Shown piece by piece: positions 13,077-25,214 of a stretch of DNA of 64,000 nt. Made by a program: the position numbers and the translations under genes. The stretch is from contig JAKZHN010000013.1 in the NCBI GenBank assembly GCA_037179335.1, forward strand, positions 1,039,740-1,103,739, given 5' to 3'. Position 1 is the stretch's first letter, and each line of letters opens with the position of its first letter. This DNA is from Cyclaneusma minus. Taxonomy: Eukaryota > Ascomycota > Leotiomycetes > Marthamycetales > Marthamycetaceae. The notes under the pieces were generated by a model. That model saw only the letters and a list, made by a program, of their open reading frames with translations. It did no database searches and had not been told where the DNA came from.

Positions 13077-16000
13077 ATGGAACAACTATCTTCGAGCTCG
13101 AAAGTCACAGGTACGCCGTCGCTCTAAAGAAACAGCCCCGAATCATCCCCGCTGACCTTAGTAGTCGAATACTTCGACCCCCATGGAGTCTACCAGCTCC
13201 TTTCGTCTGGACTGCTGCCGCGCCTCCCTCTGCACAACCTCCACTGGGAGTCGCATTCAGGTCCACTGCGATCTATCAGCACCTTGCACGTCGACTTCGT
13301 CCCGAGCACCGACAACCTCTCTCAGATAAAGAGCCAGGAGTCGGGGAGGAGTGGCAGCGTCGACGATGGCGTCAAGACTCAACAACTGGGCCAGCCCGCC
13401 TCAGATAGGCCAGCTTCTAGCTCGGGCCCTGGGAAGACGGTGAAGGAACGACGCCATCAGATCCCTGGTTTGCGACAGACGCCTTACCTCAAAGTGCTCC
13501 TCCTGCGGTGCGACGATAACGATACATACAAGTCGCAGGCTCGCAAAGAAGTGCGCGAATGGATCAAGGAATATACTAATCCGTCCTCGAGTGCTTCAAA
13601 GACGAGCGCCCAGGAGAAGCACGATGCATTCGAGTGGCTCATCATTCATGTGGTTATACCGAACACCGCCGCGGCTACTCAGCCACGGACCAGCGGGAAA
13701 TCTTCCTCCGAGGACAGTACTGCAGCGTCCCTAGCAGAGAAGTCGGGAATACGCTGGCGTGGTGGCGGCTCGACGACCATTCTGGAGAAGCTACGTGCCG
13801 ACTTTAATGGTGCCTCGAAGGGCTCAGTCGATCGAATCGCCCAAGTCCGAATCGGTATCAACGATGTCCCCTATGACATACTCCCAAGGGTCGTTCCCGC
13901 AATCCCCGGATCGTACACCGAATCGCCTCAAGACAACGAGGCTTCATGGCAAGACCTGATGAGCAAATTGAAGATGCTTATTCTTTCTTCTTTCGATTCA
14001 CGTGTCAGTCAGTACGAAGAGGATATCAAGGAAAAAGATTCCCAAAGAACACTTCCTGGTTGGAACTTCTGCACGTTTTTTGTTCTGAAAGAAGGCCTAG
14101 CAAGGGGATTTGAGAATGTGGGTCTAGTGGAAGATGCACTCGTAGGATACGACGAGTTATCTGTCGGACTTGATGCTATTATTCGAGAGCAGGCTTCTGA
14201 CACTTCGGCCACCGCACCTGGGGGTTCTTTCTTGCCATATACCGATCGTTTGAAGCGTCAGGTCGACCAGGCCCTCGCGGGTGCCAGACAGCGAGGGACT
14301 TCTGACAATTCGGCCTCTGCCGCCACTTTCCCGCACGATGACCCGGACGAAATTATATTGAGTTCGTCTCGAAAGCCGTATCGAGAACTGATATTGTCGA
14401 ATGACGTATCAGTGTTTGATTTTCGGTGCTACATTTTTGCTCGTCAAGTATCACTTTTGCTCCGGATGGGTAATGCCTGGTCTTCCCGAGAAGAGCTTCT
14501 GGCAAAGCTGAAAGAGCAGCGAGAAGCAAGTTTACAAGGTGTTGCAGCACGCCAGCCGCCTGAGCAGAGCTCAGATGAAGCAGAAGACCTAACAATGTTG
14601 GCCGAGATATGCCGTCGGTCCCTGGATTTCATTGCCTCTATATCTCGCATTATGCGTGAAGATATTCGAGCTTCTCAGTCAGCGAGGAGGTCGTCAAATG
14701 GGGGACCCGGATCAGCCAACTCATCCAATGACACACCATACGATCCACTGCTGGAGCAAGTTATTGACAACGTCGTTTCCTCGTTCACATTTTCAGTAGC
14801 ACAGCAGATATTAGCCCAGACTTCGACGAAATCACTACCAATACCGCCATCTACGCTTAGCCCCGTGAGCGGCACTTTCCCTCCCGGTGGGCACGAGCCT
14901 AAAGCCGCTATTCCGGAGCCCAAGACAATGATGCATCCAGCTCGAACCACTTCCTTGTCTCTCCACCCACCAGTAACCAGCCCAGGACTCTTTCCTGGGG
15001 GTAGAAGTACGAGCATGCCAGGTCCAAACAATGGACCGAATGCTCCGTCGCCGTACCTGAAAAATGGTTTAGAGAGTTTGGCATCTCACAGAGCCCATCT
15101 TTACATCTTGTCGAGAAGCGTTTTAGAGCATTTGGGTGATGTTAGGGATTGGACTGTGGGCTGGAGGCAAGTCCTGACCACTAACATGAAACCAGAAGCA
15201 GTGCTTGAAGATGTCAACCTGGGAGATGGAGAGGCCGGAAAGGATTCGTCTGCTCCACCGAGCACACCTCCTTTCCTGAATGGCATCGATAACCAGCTTC
15301 TCCGCGCAGCCTTGGCAAGCCTAGATGATTTCTATCGTCTCTACGAAACCTTGACGGATAAATCTCTCCGACATTCCACTGTTGCTGATCGGACGCAGTC
15401 CATGCAAACAAACATGGCCGAACTCGCAGTCCTCAAGTTTTACTTGCGTGATTATGCAGCAGCGGCGTCGTATTTCTACCGGATGACTCCTTTCTATGGG
15501 GAAGAAGGCTGGAGCCAGATCGAAATCAATATGCTAGTAATGTATGTCAAATGCCTTAAGGAACTCCAACGCAATGATGAGTATGTTCGCGTTACAGTCA
15601 AACTTCTGGCCAAAGGCGCCGCCAGAGAGAAAGAGAAGATCATTCGGAAAGCCGGTTTCAGAAAGTCCCAGATGACTAGTTTTGCGAACGAAGAAGTCGA
15701 TCTGAAAGGCCATCTTTCCGATTTGATGTCCACTATAAAGGTACTGGAGCATGAAGTTTCAGTGAACATGACGAGCTTCTTCTCAAATATCGAAGTTGAG
15801 GCAACGCCTCGATACCACGACAGCCAAGATACGGTTGCTTTGCAACTTCAACTTCGGTACTTGCTTGAAGATGCTCTACACATCGACCGAGTAAGGGTTC
15901 GGATTGCGGCGATCGGTCCTTCTGCAGCCAAGGATATCTGGCTCGAGTCAAGAGAACCCCTTGACTTGACTCGGGGTATCGTGAGATTTCAAGTCGAGAG

Positions 16001-17808
16001 TAATGTAAGTAATATGCATTCAATGTCTAGACGAGTACTAATCAAGACAGGCTATAATTCCGGGCACTTATGTTGTCGACCAAGTATTGCTTCAGGCAGA
16101 CAAACTGGTTCTGAAATACGAATATGACGAAGAGGAGACTGATCGCTCAAGCTCGGATGCGTTCCTCAAGTGCCCCAAGCTTCTGATTTACCAACGACCT
16201 GAAGCTTTAGACATCAAGCTCTTTGCGTCAAGATACATGCATCTCGACAAAAACAGATCCCTTGAGCTTGAGCTGTCATCTGGCTGGAATCAGATTCTGC
16301 GGGGCGAGTTGCATGTTCGGCCAGCAACGGCTGGTTTGCGATTGAAAACCGGGGAAGTTGAGGTCATCAATGGCTCCCTGGATATTTCACAAGATTCTCC
16401 TGCCGGTATTATAGAATTTGGTTCCTTCGGACGGTCGGAGAAGGTCAAGATCCGTATGCCTTTCAGTCTCGAGCGAGAGGTGAGCGAAGTGGCATTGAGA
16501 TTGGAACTTTCTTACACCACGGAGGCGGGCACCTTTCAATATGCATCGAATCCTACGATGTCGATCTTGCTGCCTCTGGGTGTGAATGTTCAGGATATTT
16601 TCAAGCACAAGGCGCTCTTCTCCAGGTTTACGGTGACATCGTCTACCTCGAGCCCCCTGCGACTGCTTAGTTCAAGACTTGAAGACTCTGAAATGTTCGC
16701 CGCAACTAACGGAGGTAGGCTCACGTCGCCAGTTGTCGTGTTCCCAAGGCAGCCGGCCTCATTGCTTTACAGAATTGCGCACAAGTCCCAAAAAGATATC
16801 CAAGAAACTCAAAAGCGTCCAGGGAACAAGACGTCATTGTCCCTGGTTCTTCACTATATTTGCTTGGAAGAAGAGATAGACCAAGCAGTGACCCATGCGC
16901 TTTCTGATGCGCTGCGAGATACTCCCGTTCACCAATACAGCCGTCTGATAATCCCGGCTGTTCTGTTTCAACTCCACTCCCGCCTATCAAGTTACGACAT
17001 GGAGCGCACAGCGCTTCTCAGCGAAGTCTCTACAGCATCTCTCGAATCGATCCGCTGGCGCGATATTTTCGCCGGCCTAGGCAAGTCACGCAACAACTCC
17101 GAAGCCGACACCTCATCACTCGTAGCACAATGGCTACAAGATTGGCAGGCCAAAACACCTGCCATTCCCCTCCTACCCATCGATCTCTCTCCAGAAGCGA
17201 TATCGAGCAGCCGCTCAATCGTAATACCCGTCGATGTCCCCTCTGTAGACGTAGTATTCACAGCAGATCTCAAGCTCGACCCTGCCAGCTCATCAACAAA
17301 CGACGCCAATACACTCATCCTGAACAAAGCCATACCCGCAACCTTGCATCTCAAATACACGCGCATCTGGGCAACCAACACATCGCGTCCCAACAACACA
17401 AGCCAAGATCTAGAATTCTTAGCCGAAATCTCCGCACCCACCGACACCTGGCTCGTTGGCGGACGGCGAAAAGCGCATTTCAAGATCCCCACCGCCATTT
17501 CTCCGTCTAACGATCAATCTGTGCAGAGCTTAAAGTTTCCGGTCTTGCTGATACCGTTGAAAGAAGGTTATTATCCATTTCCGCATGTGGAGATTAAGCC
17601 GGTGCCGGTGGCGAAGACGGATGCAGGAGCGGCAGGAGGAGCTGAGCCGCACATTGCTTGTGAGACGGATTTGAGGAATGCGGGGGAGGTGGTGAGGGTT
17701 GTGGGGGATGCGTGGAGGACGACGGTTAGTTTGGATGCGAGTGGGCCGCAGGGAGGGGCGTGGTTGTTGGAGTGTGAGAGGAGGGGGGAGAGTGGGGTAG
17801 TTGTTTGA
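13077..17808 (+). CDS. trs130: TRAPPII complex subunit Trs130 (TRAPPC10-like)
   Basis: Subunit specific to the TRAPPII tethering complex, the guanine-nucleotide exchange factor complex for Ypt31/Rab11-type GTPases at the late Golgi. Three exons: 13077-13110, 13162-16004, 16051-17808, 4635 nt or 1544 residues. The 34-nt first exon (MEQLSSSSKVT) was found because the main reading frame has no ATG near its 5' end. Splicing to 13162 gives VVEYFDPHGVYQLL, typical of the family N-terminus, followed by LPLHNLHWESHSGPLRSI. Strong matches to the Trs130/TMEM1 core include YEEDIKEKDSQR and WNFCTFFVLKEGLARGFE with GLVEDALVGYDEL just after. A second intron (16005-16050) contains a TACTAAT branch site. The C-terminal half is beta-rich, as expected for the TRAPPC10 C-terminal domain. 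Confidence 0.92.
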
Positions 17809-18860
17809 TGCAGTTTGTGGGAGTAACGAGGATGTTGGGTTTGTGGAATGGATGTGGATGTTTGTGGCCGAGGAAACTGTCTGTATATCTTGACTGCAGT
17901 GCTTTTAGATGGGCCAGATTCTGTGGCGGCTAGGTTATGGGGGGGTTTGAGTCTTAGGTGACAGAAGGCTGTCAATTCGTGTGCAGCTGGCAAGAACAAA
18001 TCAACTAACACTCCATATGGCGACCTGTCACCTGTTGAAGCCGCAATCGATTGATTGGGGAGCTCAATGCTCATCCCAAGAGAATTGAAATGATATTGTG
18101 GGGTGAACAACGTCCAGACACTCTCTAACATCTGGAAGTAGCCATGCCGCCATGCGACATCTACATTCTCGGAGCTGAACCCACTTGTAAACGTGAATCC
18201 TTCACTCGAAGCTGGAACAAGTCGCTGAATGTAGCACAATCCGTCGCAGGTGAGGGCCGCTGTTGGAGTCCGAGAAATTTCAAATTTGGTGAAATTATGA
18301 ATTCGAAAAGCGAACCCCGGACGACATTGAAGCTGACAGTTGTAGTGTCATTAAAATTCAAAATTGGACCAACCTCTTAGTCTTAGCACGAGCCTGAGTA
18401 TTAAGAGCTGTAACTCGCAAGTGAAGGTGCCTACTACCCGAGAAAACGTTCTCACTCGACTTAATCGGGATTTGGGAACCACTTAACAGTCTAAGTTATT
18501 GGGGATGTTCTCGTTTCTGCATAGTACCTAGGCAAGTAGGAAGTTGGCGAAAGCGGAAAAAGTCACAAGTTCGATGGAGAGGTTGGAGAAAGCTCAAATT
18601 GCTGAACTGATAGGCGTCCTCTGTCTGAGATCAAGCTCCACATCCCGATTTTCACATTATCGATAGTTTGAAAAGCTAGATACAAGAAGAAAAGGCCGCC
18701 CCCAAATGCCGGTCCCCATAATGCTGTTGTACAATCCCATACGAGTGCTATGCGCTCGTCATCTTCCACTTTCCGGACGAAGTCGAGTCGATGACTTTCT
18801 TGCCCCCTCCCCCCTCCAGGCCCCGAAAACTACCAGAACCCAGACACCCCCCTCTCCCAT
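17809..18860. other. intergenic, no supported gene
   Basis: Between the 3' end of TRS130 and the 3' end of the GPI-type protein. A 222-codon minus-strand ORF (17571-18239) reaches into this region but overlaps the TRS130 coding end antisense and has no recognisable domain. No RNA or repeat seen. Confidence 0.4.
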
Positions 18861-19475
18861 TCATGCAAGTGAAAATAGCACAGCACCCACAACCACAGCC
18901 CCCATCACAGTGCCCATTCTTCCCGGCCTATACGCAGATCCTCCGACTCCTGCACTTGCCAATGTGGCACTCGCGCTCGCCGAGCTGCCTACTGCGGCTG
19001 CTGCCGAAGTTGCTTCGCTGCTAACAATGTAGTAGCTCGTCACTGTGCTGGGGCCCGGCATCATTGGCGTCGGCGAGGGCATAGTTGCAACGATAATGGA
19101 GGACGCGAGACCGGTAGACAAGGCAGCCTCGGTCATGGTACTGTTGCTGAAAGGCATCGGTAGAGCACTGCCTGATGGCGGCGCAGTGAAGCTCGTTGTG
19201 AGAGAAGAAGAGGTGGTTGTGGAGTTACTGTGCTGGACAGCAGCGGTCTGCGAAGCGGTCTGCGAAGCGGTGGTTGTGGAGTTGGTGAATGAGAGGCTTG
19301 AGAGGGAGAGGGTGGTTGTTGGGGGGAGAGAGGTGGACGTGGCGGCAGGACAGTCGGTCACTGTGCTGCCGCAGGAAAAGACGGTGGTCACGGATGTTTC
19401 GAGATCGGTGGTTACTGCGCAGACAGCGTGGTGGGCCAGGTAGCCTAGGAGGAGGAGCGTGCCTTGGAAGTACAT
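18861..19475 (-). CDS. Ser/Thr-rich GPI-anchored cell-surface protein (predicted)
   Basis: A 204-residue single-exon ORF. It starts with a signal-peptide-like segment (MYFQGTLLLLGYLAHHAVCA), then a short block with two Cys (VFSCGSTVTDCPA). A long low-complexity Ser/Thr/Ala/Pro region follows, with several Asn-x-Ser/Thr sites, presumably heavily O-glycosylated. The last about 20 residues (MGTVMGAVVVGAVLFSLA) are hydrophobic and reach the stop codon, after small residues (GVGGSAYRPG) suitable for GPI attachment. This architecture is common among fungal cell-wall and plasma-membrane mannoproteins. No catalytic domain is visible. The composition alone cannot exclude a chance Ser/Thr-rich frame, but the presence of both terminal signals makes a real gene likely. 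Confidence 0.72.
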   Translation of the reverse strand: MYFQGTLLLLGYLAHHAVCAVTTDLETSVTTVFSCGSTVTDCPAATSTSLPPTTTLSLSSLSFTNSTTTASQTASQTAAVQHSNSTTTSSSLTTSFTAPPSGSALPMPFSNSTMTEAALSTGLASSIIVATMPSPTPMMPGPSTVTSYYIVSSEATSAAAAVGSSASASATLASAGVGGSAYRPGRMGTVMGAVVVGAVLFSLA

Positions 19476-22144
19476 TGCTGGGCAGCCGCGATTTCGGGTA
19501 GCTGCGATGAACCGTTTGAGGATTGTGGTGGAGGTCGCGGGATCGGTCTCGAGACAATAGGTAGACGAGTCTTGCAGAAAAGAGATCTCCTTTGGTATCG
19601 AGGAGCTTTCGAATAGGCTTGTCGGTTTGGAATGTGTCGAGACAGAAAAGTATCAGGCCGGCAGGTGGGAATAGAAAGGTCGCGCAGCGAGCTTGTTTGG
19701 TCTGAAGAGTTGTCGGAGCCAGGAATTTCGAAATGACGGCCGAGGCAGATCCCGTTTGCAACAGCGGATAGGTGCCCCTCAGGGTGACGACGAACTGCAG
19801 ACGATGGTACAAGAGAGGGCTGCTGCGACGAAATGCTTCTCCAGATATCGGTGCGGTCCCACGTTACACTTCTCACGACAGGACTTCTCGCAAAGATAAG
19901 AAGGAAAGCTGCTGTGGACTGGCTTGCAGTGGCAGCGAACAGACGGGCGGCAGGGCGAAGAGAATGACGACGTTCAACGACGGCAGAGAAGGTAAAGTAA
20001 GGAGCGAAAGGGACGTCGGGGAATGGAGGAGATGGGCCTTACATTATGAAGAGAGATAGAAATGGCATGTTCAGGCTACCCCTACCGCGTTTCCTCCGGG
20101 GTTGAAACAGGTGGCAGCGGAAGGTCCGTTATTGGCAGTGCAGGCTCCGTTCCCCAGCGGCCTCGTCGTCGTGGGTTGGAGGAGGTTTGCGGCGATGTGG
20201 TTTCCAGCCCCTGACGATCGCCCCCTGTGCTTGTCGAGGTGGGGCACGGCGTTTGGGCCGCTGGTGTGCGACGAATCAGACGGCAGCGAGAGGCGTTTCA
20301 GTTGTGAGCACAAACGAGATGTTCTGGGAAGGAATGCGTGATGTCAAGCGCATATCTGCAAAACCCCCCTTGCTGCATGTCCGAAGGGGGAAAGTCGAGA
20401 AACGGTCGGTCTTCTTGGGCGTTTCCACAGCCTCTTTGCTTCAGCCGCGTGCACAATGCACACACAGCCTGCTTCGAGTCGTCGATAATCCACAGCTGAC
20501 TTGATGATTGTTGAGCCGTTGATGAATGATGTTGCCGAAGTCTTAATTCAAGAGTCAGCTGATCCCCTCTACGACCTTCCCACTTCGCTCAGTTCGCTCT
20601 CGAATGCCGTGCGGCCGGAGAATATTCCTTCGTATTTTGATGAAGTCCGAATGCGACGGCATCAAATCCAAGGAAGAAGAGGCTCCGAGGCCTAGACTTT
20701 TGCTTCAATCCCCAACTCTCCCCTGCCGAGTCGTCATTTGGTTCGATGTGGGGATGGGTCGGCCCACTTAGATCTGAAGATCCATGGCCCACAGACCGCT
20801 TCTTCCAACGTCTCTCAACATCCCCATCACCGTCTTGCGCGGCCACCAAAACCGCACGGCCTCTCCTCTATTCATCGTACACAAGCAACAATGGGCATCC
20901 AGATGTGCGAATCGAAGCTGAGCTGCTCGACCACTTTGCAGCCTGTTCAACTTGCTAAGCGCATTGACTCGGCTTGACGAATCCTGGAACAGAGCCAAGG
21001 AGCGCGCATTGATAGTTGCAATGGTAAGATGATTATTGGATGATTGATCAGCTTCAGTCGCGCAGAAGTCTGCTTCGCGGAACCTCCATTTATCAATGTT
21101 TCGGCTCGCGTCATTCCGGATTTTTCAGAGCGCCAAAATTTCCGTGGTCTTGTTTCAGTTATATCTCGAAGTTTGGGGATACTATATAGTATTCCAAAGA
21201 TACCTAGGCATGGGTACGGCCTCTTGTTTTCGGGCTGTCTTGTGGTTATCATCTTTCCCCAGCGGCGGCCTGGGCCTAACGGAGTGAGACTTTCTCTCGA
21301 TAAATGTTTCAGCGCATTGATGGGGAAGAGCAGTTGCCGTCTCCGCAGATTCACGTTGGGACAGTTAACGGTCTTGACACAGTGGGGCCCCGTGGGAAGT
21401 CAGCGTGCAGCTTTGGCTGAACCTCTCTGTTTCTATCACCGCACTTGTAAGCATCGATATGCTATGTCGGCACATAGTATGCTGAGACTGGTAGGCCTAT
21501 CAGTAGCCTACACTAACACCAGTTAAACAGATAGTCAGATACCAAAGATCATCGCACGAGACACACTCTTTGGGGGTAGAGAGAAATTTTCAATGTGTCT
21601 ATGAGGTGGGGAGCAGGCAGCATTTTTCCTTCACCCAGCCGTGATCGTCAATCAGATATCTTCACTCCAACCTCTTTTCCTTCGTCGGTCCTTTCCTCCA
21701 CTCTCCTTATGTGTCAGTCCGTCATGGCAGGAATCATCATAGAGTGGAATCAATTGTATTGACAGAGCCCTGCAGCTGTTGATATATCAGCTGTAGAAGC
21801 GCTAGCTACTCTAATCTAATAGGGCTTGTTCTCGAGTGAGGGCTGAGCTGCTTGGATTTTGGTTCTTGGATGCCGCGAAGCTTGGGACCTTGTAGTGGCG
21901 AGGCTGGCTTGCTGGAAAACGCTTCTTTCTGGTGTTGCCGGAGCTTGCAAAAGACAGGAGGGCTTGCGCTTGTTGTGGAGAAGCTTGCGCTGCTTGGTGA
22001 AAGTCGGGGTCGCTTGTGCGGAGGACAAAGAGGCTGTTTGGAGGGTGGCGTGCCTTAGAAAGGCAGCGATCGTGGTCCTTGAACCTTGGTGTTGATACTG
22101 GAGCCATCGACGGCAAAGCAGATCGTCTTTTGGAGAAGCCGAAT
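19476..22144. other. gene-poor intergenic stretch (2.7 kb)
   Basis: Contains the promoter of the GPI-type gene and the 3' flank of the secreted Cys-rich gene. All frames were examined; the ORFs (for example 21044-21526 plus, 20589-20849 minus) lack conserved features, splice continuity or signal peptides. No tRNA, rRNA or repeat array was recognised. Confidence 0.4.
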
Positions 22145-22444
22145 TTACTGGTTGGGGATACAGTTACACCCAAAGAAAGTGTTTGTGCATCGGTGAGCAG
22201 CGTCGATAGGAACGTATGCCCCATTGCACCCGCCTTGATCACAGGCTGCCTTAGACGGACCACAATTGAAGCCGCATGGGCATCCTTTAGCTCTTCCATT
22301 TGTACACACTGGAAAAGGACCAATATCTGCAAGAACCCTTCCATTGCAATCCCCGGAACTGCAAGCCCCGTTGGGATAACCGCACTGGGCGTTGATTGTG
22401 GTGACAACTCCGAAAATGAGAACGGCGAGGAATTGGAACTGCAT
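22145..22444 (-). CDS. small secreted cysteine-rich protein with duplicated six-Cys module
   Basis: A 99-residue protein starting at 22444. The frame is open upstream, but this start gives a clean signal peptide (MQFQFLAVLIFGVVTTINA) with a likely cut before QC. The mature part of about 79 residues has 12 Cys at 21, 28, 33, 47, 55, 57 and 61, 68, 73, 86, 93, 95. The two sets of six have nearly the same spacing (7,5,14,8,2 against 7,5,13,7,2) and shared residues: C-G..., G-x-C-N-G, C-T-N, G-C-x-C. This shows an internal tandem duplication. Small size, secretion and high Cys content fit a fungal effector-like or antimicrobial-type protein, but no family was recognised and no role is claimed. 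The flanking DNA is gene-poor. Confidence 0.75.
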   Translation of the reverse strand: MQFQFLAVLIFGVVTTINAQCGYPNGACSSGDCNGRVLADIGPFPVCTNGRAKGCPCGFNCGPSKAACDQGGCNGAYVPIDAAHRCTNTFFGCNCIPNQ

Positions 22445-24169
22445 TTTTGGAAATAACAGGCCGTTTCTTTGGAGGTTGTCGAGTGGAAATGTTTTGAGAT
22501 GAGGTATATCGAGTGGAGTTGTTTTGAAATGAGGCAAATGTGATGCGTTTCTTGTATTTTGTAATACGGAGATACTGGTAGAATGATACAAGCAAGAATG
22601 GTTTGATTGTAGAGACTTGATCGTGATAAAGAATCACTGCTGAGACAGCACTTTATACCAAATTCCCATCATGCCTTCTACTCCAGACAGGCAGAGTTGT
22701 CATAAGTGGGAAATGGGAATCTTTCGCATTGACTTTTCCAAGGCATTAGCCGGGTCGGGATTCTCGGGAAAGTAAGTTTGGTTACCTTAACTCCCGCGTA
22801 CGTTTTCTCGAAATCGGAAGATCTTTGGTATCCATTGGCCTGGCTATTGAAAAACGTGTTTCAATACCAAGCCGAGAGAAACTCTCAATGCGAAGTCGAG
22901 AGAAAATATGAGTATAGGAAGGCATCCAAAAGTCAATTCATACTTGTTCCTAAATTCAGTCTCACTCATCCACACACACACCGGAGAGACCGACACTCAC
23001 CGAGGAGCCGCCACACCCCGCGTACATACTCTCGAAATGATACACCACCTTGTTCTTGGCGCTGCGAGGGAATATTGCGCAGGAAGTGTTGGGTTGCGTG
23101 ATAAACGCGGACTGCAGAGGATATGCTGCGCTTTGCTGACAAGGCAACAGAGAGAGTTTGTGAGTGCAGGGCAGTAGAGTGGAATGGAGGGGAATGGAGG
23201 AGAGGGGAGTGGAGAGGGAGTGGAGGGGGGGCAGAGGGGGAGCAGAGGGGGAGTGGGCAAGGGGAGAGTGTGGTCCGACAGCGCAGACCGGTATCGCGGA
23301 AACGAAGGGGAGGGTGCCATCGCGCGTCCACGTTTGAGGCAGGCGACTTTCGGAGCATCCATTATGGTGGCCGGAAGCCTACTTCCCATTTCTGGGCAGA
23401 GACTGGGGTGGGTGACTGGGGAATGTGAAACCAGCCTCTGTAGCCTGCCTACGTGGGAATAACGTGGAGAAAAGAGAGTTGGGAGAGGAGCTTCTGCTTG
23501 GATTTATGCAAAATGGCACTGCAGGGAATCCGCGCTAGCGAGCCGAGCTACTAGCGTGTAAACAGCGGAGCGATATGTTTGCTGGCGTTTTTTCCGAGTT
23601 CTGAAGCCTTAGTGGTCAGGCACCCCGCAATAGCTCGAAGGATATACCGTAATTTCTTGTTATTTGTAGAAAGTAAAGTAGCGCGTTGTTAACTGCTCTG
23701 TCCTTATTCCTCAATATTGTATCTCTCGATCATCGATGATGGGACCTGCTCTCTACGATCACTGGGTTTCTTCAACTTACTACCTTACCCGGTGTGGTTC
23801 TTAAGTGCCTCGTTTGGTTTATTGAATTGCTTTTGCTAGTAGCCTAGTCCAGGTCATTCCTATTGATCTAGAAATTAGTAGATTGTAACAGGATATCGAG
23901 TCTTCCAGTCGTAAAATCAAGCCGCATACGAGCCTTTTAATTTGTCTTACTGAGTACCTACTTACTGATCTGCTTCTAACTAGGTCTTCAGAGGCAATTT
24001 TCTCTGTCAGAAGCTCTCAAAACGCTGTCGTGACAACTGGGTAGATCATCTACTGTTCCATTGTTCTTTTTCTTCAACTATAACGGGGGTTTTCTGTTGA
24101 CTGTTCTCCACATACACTCAGACCCCGACTTCTGGCCATCAACGGTCATTATTAATTACTTTGCCTATT
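22445..24169. other. intergenic with purine-rich tract
   Basis: Promoter region of the secreted Cys-rich gene, then about 1.5 kb without a supported gene up to the 3' end of the HPP-family gene. Minus-strand ORFs at 22966-23389 are Pro/Ser/His low-complexity products of the polypurine tract listed separately. Confidence 0.4.
23171..23270. repeat. polypurine (G/A) tract, degenerate minisatellite
   Basis: About 100 nt almost entirely G and A on the plus strand, made of variants of GGAATGGAGGG, GGGGAGTGGAG and GGCAGAGGGGGA. Such purine/pyrimidine-asymmetric DNA can form triplex or other non-B structures. Several runs of four or more G suggest G-quadruplex potential. No coding interpretation is supported. 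Confidence 0.7.
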
Positions 24170-25214
24170 TCAAATATCAGTTTCTCGCCGTAACCTAGCC
24201 CGCAGCCCCTCAAGTACTTCGGCCTCGACCTCTGAGAGCATTATTCCTTGCGGCACAGACAAGCCCCTCCCACCCAGCACGATTTTTCCTGATTCCTCAC
24301 TCTTCTCATCCTGGCCTGCCGCTGATGTCCTCCTTGTACTCGATTTCCTCGAACCGCTCCCACTTCCTCCGTCACCCTTTCCCCCCTTTCCTTCATCCTG
24401 TTTCCCCTTCTCCGGATCCCTGTCTGCTTTTCTAGCTTGGCCAACCTCCCCTCCCGTCCACCAATAGAGCGGAAATCTTCCCTGCAAGTTATCCACAATG
24501 CAGGCCACCGCACAGATGAGCACATTGCCCAGCAAGACCAATGCTATATAGAACCATCCTACGTCAACGACCTTGCTATCCGTAGCAGCTAACAGTGCTG
24601 TTGCGCCCGATGGCGGATGGATACAGCCCGTAAGACCCATAAAGACCGACGTACACGCTACTGCAAGACATCCTGCAAGCCAGGACAGCGAATGGAACTG
24701 GTGTTCGGGTGGGTTGGAATCAGGAAGGAGGAGGAAAATTTTCGTGATGGAGACTCCTATGATGGCGGCGGCGAGCTGCGAGATAAAGGTATTACGTGGT
24801 TGGGCGAAGGGGGAATATGGCGCCGTGTAGGAGAGGATTGCTGTTGCGCCCTATATGAGGCTATTAACCAATGTATTTTTGCGACTATCCAATCGGTAAC
24901 TCAAGTTTGCAAGGAAGGAGAACAGAAGGAGAACAGAAGGAGAACCGCACCAAACTCCCAACAAACTCGGGTCCGCCGTATTTGGCAATGCCAGGAGCTC
25001 TGAAAACGGCAGCGACAACAGCGAGGCCGCTGAACGTACCGATGAAGGACCATAAGCTGATGATGACAGTGCCTGCGGGCCTCGGATCGTTGGCTCGATA
25101 ACCTAGGAAATGGGAGATGGGACGCGGGAGGACATCGAGACGGTTGCGCGGGATATACGGATTCAGGTACTTGTCGATTTCGAAGTTGCAACGTGGGGAT
25201 GAGGAGTCTGGCAT
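24170..25214 (-). CDS. HPP-family integral membrane protein
   Basis: Exons complement(24951-25214) and complement(24170-24850), phase 0 (99-nt intron, donor GTGCGG), give 314 residues. HPP-family proteins are multi-pass membrane proteins of poorly known function; some plant and cyanobacterial members are linked to nitrite transport. The protein shows RPISHFLGYR before the first hydrophobic segment, TVIISLWSFIGTFSGLAVV, GATAILSY right at the exon-2 start, and the name motif in GCIHPPSGATALLAA (H166-P-P). Hydrophobic segments follow at about 169-200. The C-terminus is a charged tail rich in Gly, Lys and Ser, probably cytosolic. The intron contains three imperfect AGGAGAACAGA direct repeats close to its donor. 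Confidence 0.9.

Noticed and set aside
17571..18239. 222-codon minus-strand ORF
   Set aside because: Its C-terminal third is antisense to the TRS130 coding end, and the remainder has no conserved feature.
21811..22407. 198-codon minus-strand ORF overlapping the secreted Cys-rich gene
   Set aside because: Different frame of the same DNA; lacks the signal peptide and Cys pattern that support the 22145-22444 frame. Its downstream part is probably 3' UTR.
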